Made by a program: the position numbers and the translations under genes. A stretch of DNA of 9,446 bases from Pseudomonadota bacterium. Lineage in GTDB: Bacteria > Pseudomonadota > Alphaproteobacteria > Rhizobiales > Tepidamorphaceae. The notes under the pieces are model-generated. The model saw nothing but the letters and a program-made list of their open reading frames with translations, had not been told where the DNA came from and did no database searches. Positions 6,972 to 9,446 of this stretch are shown piece after piece (within the stretch, counting starts at the first letter, position 1; each line of letters begins with the position of its first letter). The DNA lies in the NCBI GenBank assembly GCA_023435545.1, contig JAEYRQ010000576.1, forward strand, positions 1-9,446, written 5' to 3'.

Positions 6972-7000
6972 TTGCCACTTTTTCCATTTGGCGCCAAATT
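6972..7000 (+). promoter_or_regulatory. Candidate araC-type gene promoter
   Basis: TTGCCA at 6972-6977 matches the -35 consensus at five of six bases. After a 17-bp spacer comes CAAATT at 6995-7000, a weak -10. The predicted start would leave a leader of roughly 20 nt before the ATG at 7028. This is a visual match only. The palindrome at 6986-6999 would cover the spacer and -10. Confidence 0.3.
6986..6999. promoter_or_regulatory. Perfect 14-bp palindrome, probable operator
   Basis: ATTTGGCGCCAAAT is its own reverse complement over all 14 bases and sits in an unusually AT-rich patch of the PAS/AraC divergent intergenic region. A dimeric regulator binding here would control the AraC gene promoter and perhaps the PAS gene. 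The AraC protein itself usually binds direct rather than inverted repeats, so the binder may be another factor. Confidence 0.6.
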
Positions 7001-7027
7001 CTTTTCCGTAGCGGCAGGATCGGAACC

Positions 7028-8071
7028 ATGAGCGGAACGCTCACAGAACGGCTGCGGGTCTCGACGGGCCTCTTGGCGGGTCTTCCAGCGGTGCTGGCCG
7101 AGAAGGGTCTCGACTTTCCGCAGATCGCCCGCGCCGCCGGCCTGGATCCGACTATCGCAACCAGCGAGGATTCCTTCGTCGGCCTCGCCGAGTTCGCGAG
7201 ACTTCTGGAGCTCGCCGCGGTCGCCACCGACGACGACTGCTTCGGGCTGCGCTTCGCCGACCACATATCCGGCGAACTGACCGGCACGCTCACCTACGCC
7301 ATGCGCAATGCGCCGACCCTGCGGGAGGCACTGGTCACGCTGATCCGCTACATCCGCACGCGCATCGACGTCACCGGCTTCCAGCTCACCGTGGAAGGTG
7401 ACCAGGCGACCGTGGAATGGAGTTTCTCGCCACTGATTGTCCACCGCGCGCAGCTCTGCGACTTCACTGCGGCACTGCTGGTGCGCTACCTCGGCCGCAT
7501 CGTCGGTCCACAATGGCGGCCGCTCTCGGTAACCATCGAACGCCCGGCAGCCCGCGGCCAGGATCTTCACCGGCGCCTGTTCGGCCGGCGCATTTCATTC
7601 GCACATCAGGGCAATTCCATCGTGTTCCCGGCAGCGCTGCTGATCTTGCCGATCGAGGGCGCCGACCCGGTGGTTCACAAGATCGCCCGGCAACTGCTCG
7701 ATCGCCTGCTCGCGGAGCGGGGCACGACCAGCGACCTGATCACCTCGGCGCGCGAGGAAATCGTCTGGTCGCTGCCCAGCGAGGAAGGCATCCAGCTCGA
7801 TCGTCTGGCGCGGCGGCTCGGCGTCAGTACGCGCACGCTGCAGCGCAAACTGGCCGAAGCCGGGACCAGCTTCCAGGGTCTGGTCGACGATACACGCAAG
7901 ATGCTGGCCAGGCGCTACATCGAGGACCGCAACATGACCTTGTCCGAGATCGCCTATAAGCTCGGATTTTCGGCTCCCAGCGCCTTCACCCGTGCCTCCT
8001 ACCGGTGGTTCGGCGAGAGCCCGGGTCAGGTGCGACGTAAACTCGGCGTTAACCGTCGCCGGAACGGCTGA
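7028..8071 (+). CDS. AraC-family transcriptional regulator with arabinose-binding-like N-domain
   Basis: A 347-aa DNA-binding regulator. Residues about 15-205 look like the Arabinose_bd-type domain (PF12625) found in OruR/VqsM-like regulators, including the stretch GELTGTLTYAMRNAPTLREAL (82-102, shown here in part). The C-terminal AraC HTH_18 domain has helix-turn-helix 1 at about 257-277 (DRLARRLGVSTRTLQRKLAE) and helix-turn-helix 2 at 304-327 (LSEIAYKLGFSAPSAFTRA), with the usual FGESPGQVRRK end at 328-338. The start is the ATG at 7028, with AGGA 8 nt upstream. An upstream in-frame start at 6902 would run through the palindrome and the AT-rich patch and overlap the PAS gene region, so it is unlikely. 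Effector and targets are unknown; the divergent PAS gene is the obvious candidate target (inference). Confidence 0.9.
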   Translation: MSGTLTERLRVSTGLLAGLPAVLAEKGLDFPQIARAAGLDPTIATSEDSFVGLAEFARLLELAAVATDDDCFGLRFADHISGELTGTLTYAMRNAPTLREALVTLIRYIRTRIDVTGFQLTVEGDQATVEWSFSPLIVHRAQLCDFTAALLVRYLGRIVGPQWRPLSVTIERPAARGQDLHRRLFGRRISFAHQGNSIVFPAALLILPIEGADPVVHKIARQLLDRLLAERGTTSDLITSAREEIVWSLPSEEGIQLDRLARRLGVSTRTLQRKLAEAGTSFQGLVDDTRKMLARRYIEDRNMTLSEIAYKLGFSAPSAFTRASYRWFGESPGQVRRKLGVNRRRNG

Positions 8072-8090
8072 CGGTCTTCCCGCGATCGAT

Positions 8091-8113
8091 CGCAGGTCGG
8101 AGATTGACCTGCG
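8091..8113 (+). terminator. Hairpin after the AraC gene, possible terminator without U tract
   Basis: CGCAGGTC (8091-8098) pairs perfectly with GACCTGCG (8106-8113) over a 7-nt loop, 19 nt past the AraC stop codon. It is followed by GGTAAAAAT rather than a run of T, so it is not a standard intrinsic terminator. It could instead stabilise the 3' end or take part in alternative folding with the next inverted repeat. Confidence 0.35.
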
Positions 8114-8262
8114 GGTAAAAATATGGCGCGCTGAGATAAAACCCGCTTCGCTTGCATGTGTCAAAAGGACGATGACATAGCCGCTTGCGCATACACGACA
8201 TTCTTGGTTGGGGAACGGGATGTCGGAATGTCTGGGGCCGTCCAACGAAGGGCGGCGTTCAC

Positions 8263-8379
8263 ATGCGATCGCACGCGGCGACTGACTCATCACATTCGCT
8301 GAGCGGGGGGAGAGCGGATCTTGCGATCCAGGCGGCCATGTCGCCGGCCGGATCGTTTGCTTTTGGAGGCTCGAATTGA
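8263..8379 (+). CDS. Possible small upstream ORF, 38 aa, overlapping merR start
   Basis: ATG at 8263 opens a 38-codon frame with GAAGGG 10 nt upstream. It ends at TGA 8377-8379, which overlaps the merR TTG (8376-8378) as TTGA. This arrangement is typical of translational coupling. The peptide, rich in Ser, Ala and Gly, matches nothing I recognise, and the frame could be open by chance in GC-rich DNA. A longer version from TTG 8185 (64 aa) lacks a ribosome site. Confidence 0.2.
   Translation: MRSHAATDSSHSLSGGRADLAIQAAMSPAGSFAFGGSN
8365..8369 (+). promoter_or_regulatory. Ribosome binding site deciding the TTG start of the merR gene
   Basis: GGAGG lies 6 nt before the TTG at 8376, an ideal spacing. 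No ATG or GTG upstream in this frame has a comparable site, so the rare TTG is preferred as the start. Confidence 0.75.
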
Positions 8380-8831
8380 CGGAAGACTCTGGAAATCGCG
8401 GCCCTGCCGTGAGACTGCACGGCGCCGCCGAGACTGGTGGCGGTTCTGCCACGGCCCGCACCCACTTCACCATCGGCGAGATCGCGCGCGAGTTCGGCTT
8501 CACGCTGCGTGCGCTTCGCTTCTATGAAGAGAAGGGCCTGATCCGGCCGCGCCGCACCGGCAACCGCCGCCTCTACTCGGCCGCCGATCGCCAGCGGCTC
8601 GATGTGATCGCCCAGTGCAAGAAGGTCGGGATGCCGCTCGACGATATCCGCGAGATCCTGGGCGTGGGCAATGACGCCGCGGGGGATCCGTCCCGCTCCG
8701 AGCGGATGCTCGACAAGATGCTGGCCCGTCTCGACGCCCTGAACGAGGAGAAGGCGCGCATCCACGACTATACCCAGGAAGCGCTGCTCCTGATCGCCGA
8801 ACTGAAGTCGCGGCTCGGCCGCGCCGCCTGA
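8376..8831 (+). CDS. MerR-family transcriptional regulator
   Basis: A 151-aa DNA-binding regulator starting at TTG. After a poorly ordered N-terminal extension of about 30 residues comes the MerR winged HTH: FTIGEIAREFGFTLRALRFY (31-50), EEKGLIRPRR (51-60), wing NRRLYSAADRQRL (63-75) and LDDIREIL (88-95). A long helix at about 107-145 should form the antiparallel dimer coiled coil. There is only one cysteine (C81), inside the DNA-binding domain, and none in the C-terminal part, so it is not a typical metal- or redox-sensing MerR. No drug-binding domain follows. Family members of this size act by twisting promoters with long spacers. The ligand and target promoter are unknown; the only nearby candidates are its own leader and genes outside the window. 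Transcription probably ends at the hairpin at 8874-8904. Confidence 0.9.
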   Translation: MTEDSGNRGPAVRLHGAAETGGGSATARTHFTIGEIAREFGFTLRALRFYEEKGLIRPRRTGNRRLYSAADRQRLDVIAQCKKVGMPLDDIREILGVGNDAAGDPSRSERMLDKMLARLDALNEEKARIHDYTQEALLLIAELKSRLGRAA

Positions 8832-8873
8832 GCGCAGGCCGACCTGGGCCACAGCCCGTACATCGCATGCCGG

Positions 8874-8904
8874 TCGCCCGCCCCCAGGCGGGCGATTGCG
8901 TTTG
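8874..8904 (+). terminator. Intrinsic terminator of the merR gene
   Basis: TCGCCCGCC (8874-8882) pairs perfectly with GGCGGGCGA (8887-8895) over a CCCA loop, followed by TTGCGTTTG. The 9-bp GC-rich stem with a short T-containing tail sits 42 bp after the merR stop. On the opposite strand there is no T tract, so it mainly serves merR. A weaker arm pair, GCGCTC/GAGCGC (8913-8918, 8928-8933), lies between it and the permease stop. Confidence 0.6.
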
Positions 8905-8940
8905 AGGGTCCCGCGCTCGCACTGCGGGAGCGCCGCGCCG

Positions 8941-9446
8941 TCAGATCAGATCCCAGATGAAGCGGGCCGCTACGATCAGCAGGAATATCCCGAAACCCCG
9001 CTCCAGCTTGCGCTTCTCCAGAGCGTGGGCGATGCGCACGCCGATCGGCGCGACGATCAGCGTGACCGGGATGACCAGCAACACACCGAGCACGTTGACG
9101 TATCCCACCGAGAAGGGCGGCAGCCCGGGAACGCCCCATCCCGCCCAGGCGAAGCCGATCGTGCCGGGAATGGCGATGATCACCCCCAGCCCCGAGGACG
9201 TCGCCACCGCCTGGTGGATGCTACGGCCGTAGAGCGTCATCACCGTATTGTTGAGCACCCCGCCGCCGATCCCCATCAACGTCGACAGCACGCCGATCAC
9301 CACGCCCATGACGCTGCGCCAGGGTTGTCCCGGGATGTCGGGCCCCAGCTGCATGTTGCCGACGCCGACGATCAGCCGAAGGCCGATGACCACCGCGATG
9401 GCGGCGAATATCCCCTGCAGCGCCTCGCCCGAGACGTAGTTGGCGA
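8941..9446 (-). CDS. TSUP (TauE/SafE) family permease, N-terminal part outside window
   Basis: Only the last 168 or so residues are visible; the frame is open through the right edge (the last in-window residues read ANYVSGEALQGIFAAIAV before VIGLRLIVGVG), so the GTG at 9393 is not a true start. The visible part has about four TM helices. It carries the C-terminal repeat signature of the TSUP family: GVLSTLMGIGGGVLNNTVMT followed by LYGRSIHQAVATSSG, then PGTIGFAWAGWG and a closing helix FGIFLLIVAARFIWDLI. Relatives are inner-membrane exporters or importers of sulfite, sulfoacetate, taurine-derived anions and other organic anions; the substrate cannot be read here. The gene is convergent with merR, with 109 bp between stops containing the terminator. 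Confidence 0.9.
   Translation of the reverse strand, partial: ANYVSGEALQGIFAAIAVVIGLRLIVGVGNMQLGPDIPGQPWRSVMGVVIGVLSTLMGIGGGVLNNTVMTLYGRSIHQAVATSSGLGVIIAIPGTIGFAWAGWGVPGLPPFSVGYVNVLGVLLVIPVTLIVAPIGVRIAHALEKRKLERGFGIFLLIVAARFIWDLI

Larger units (their letters stand above)
8072..8375. other. Intergenic region, araC-type to merR-type gene
   Basis: About 300 bp without a confident gene. It contains a perfect 8-bp stem just after the AraC stop (8091-8113), a second arm pair GCGGGT/ACCCGC (8111-8116 and 8141-8146) that overlaps it, an AT-rich stretch at 8116-8141, and a TGTCA/TGACA inverted pair at 8159-8163 and 8173-8177. A possible 38-codon ORF runs from 8263 to 8379. The merR promoter must lie here, but no -35/-10 pair is convincing. 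Confidence 0.5.

Noticed and set aside
8082..8093. Palindrome GCGATCGATCGC, and TGCGATCGCA at 8264-8273
   Set aside because: Both are built from GATC/CGATCG, common in GC-rich genomes; the first also overlaps the post-AraC hairpin. No specific role can be supported.
8212..8216. GGAAC resembling a -35 of general-stress (EcfG-type) promoters
   Set aside because: No matching -10 (CGTT) is found at 16-17 bp spacing.

Overview
The window is GC-rich DNA with strong third-position GC bias and densely packed genes, many of them convergent or divergent. The gene families point to an alphaproteobacterium, probably Rhodospirillales-like: TIGR02281/retropepsin-type aspartic proteases, a stand-alone PAS_5-type protein, a histidine kinase with a DivJ/PleC/PdhS-style HisKA segment, and an AraC regulator with an arabinose-binding-like N-domain. 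This placement is inferred from family composition, not from a marker gene. There is no rRNA, tRNA, CRISPR array, insertion sequence or phage gene. It reads as a chromosomal housekeeping and regulatory neighbourhood.

Layout, left to right: (1) a glutathione S-transferase cut by the left edge (-), preceded by a membrane-anchored thermonuclease-like protein (-), possibly co-transcribed; (2) a divergent six-TM orphan sensor histidine kinase (+); (3) a convergent small four-TM DUF1772-like membrane protein (-); (4) divergent from it, two adjacent retropepsin-like aspartic proteases (+), one with three TM segments and one with a single membrane anchor, separated by 79 bp carrying a 13-bp direct repeat; (5) a phosphomannomutase/phosphoglucomutase (+); (6) a convergent PAS_5-like protein (-); (7) a divergent AraC-family regulator (+), whose upstream region holds a perfect 14-bp palindrome ATTTGGCGCCAAAT; (8) a roughly 300-bp region with nested inverted repeats and a possible tiny ORF; (9) a MerR-family regulator (+) with a TTG start behind a strong Shine-Dalgarno; (10) a good intrinsic terminator; and (11) the C-terminal part of a TSUP (TauE/SafE) permease (-), cut by the right edge.

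I do not see a clear new multi-gene system. The parts most worth following up are the tandem aspartic protease pair (family relatives include Caulobacter PerP and Rickettsia APRc), the orphan kinase two genes upstream of it, the operator-like palindrome between the PAS and AraC genes, and the structured leader in front of merR with a small ORF whose stop overlaps the TTG start. All functional links between neighbours are inference.
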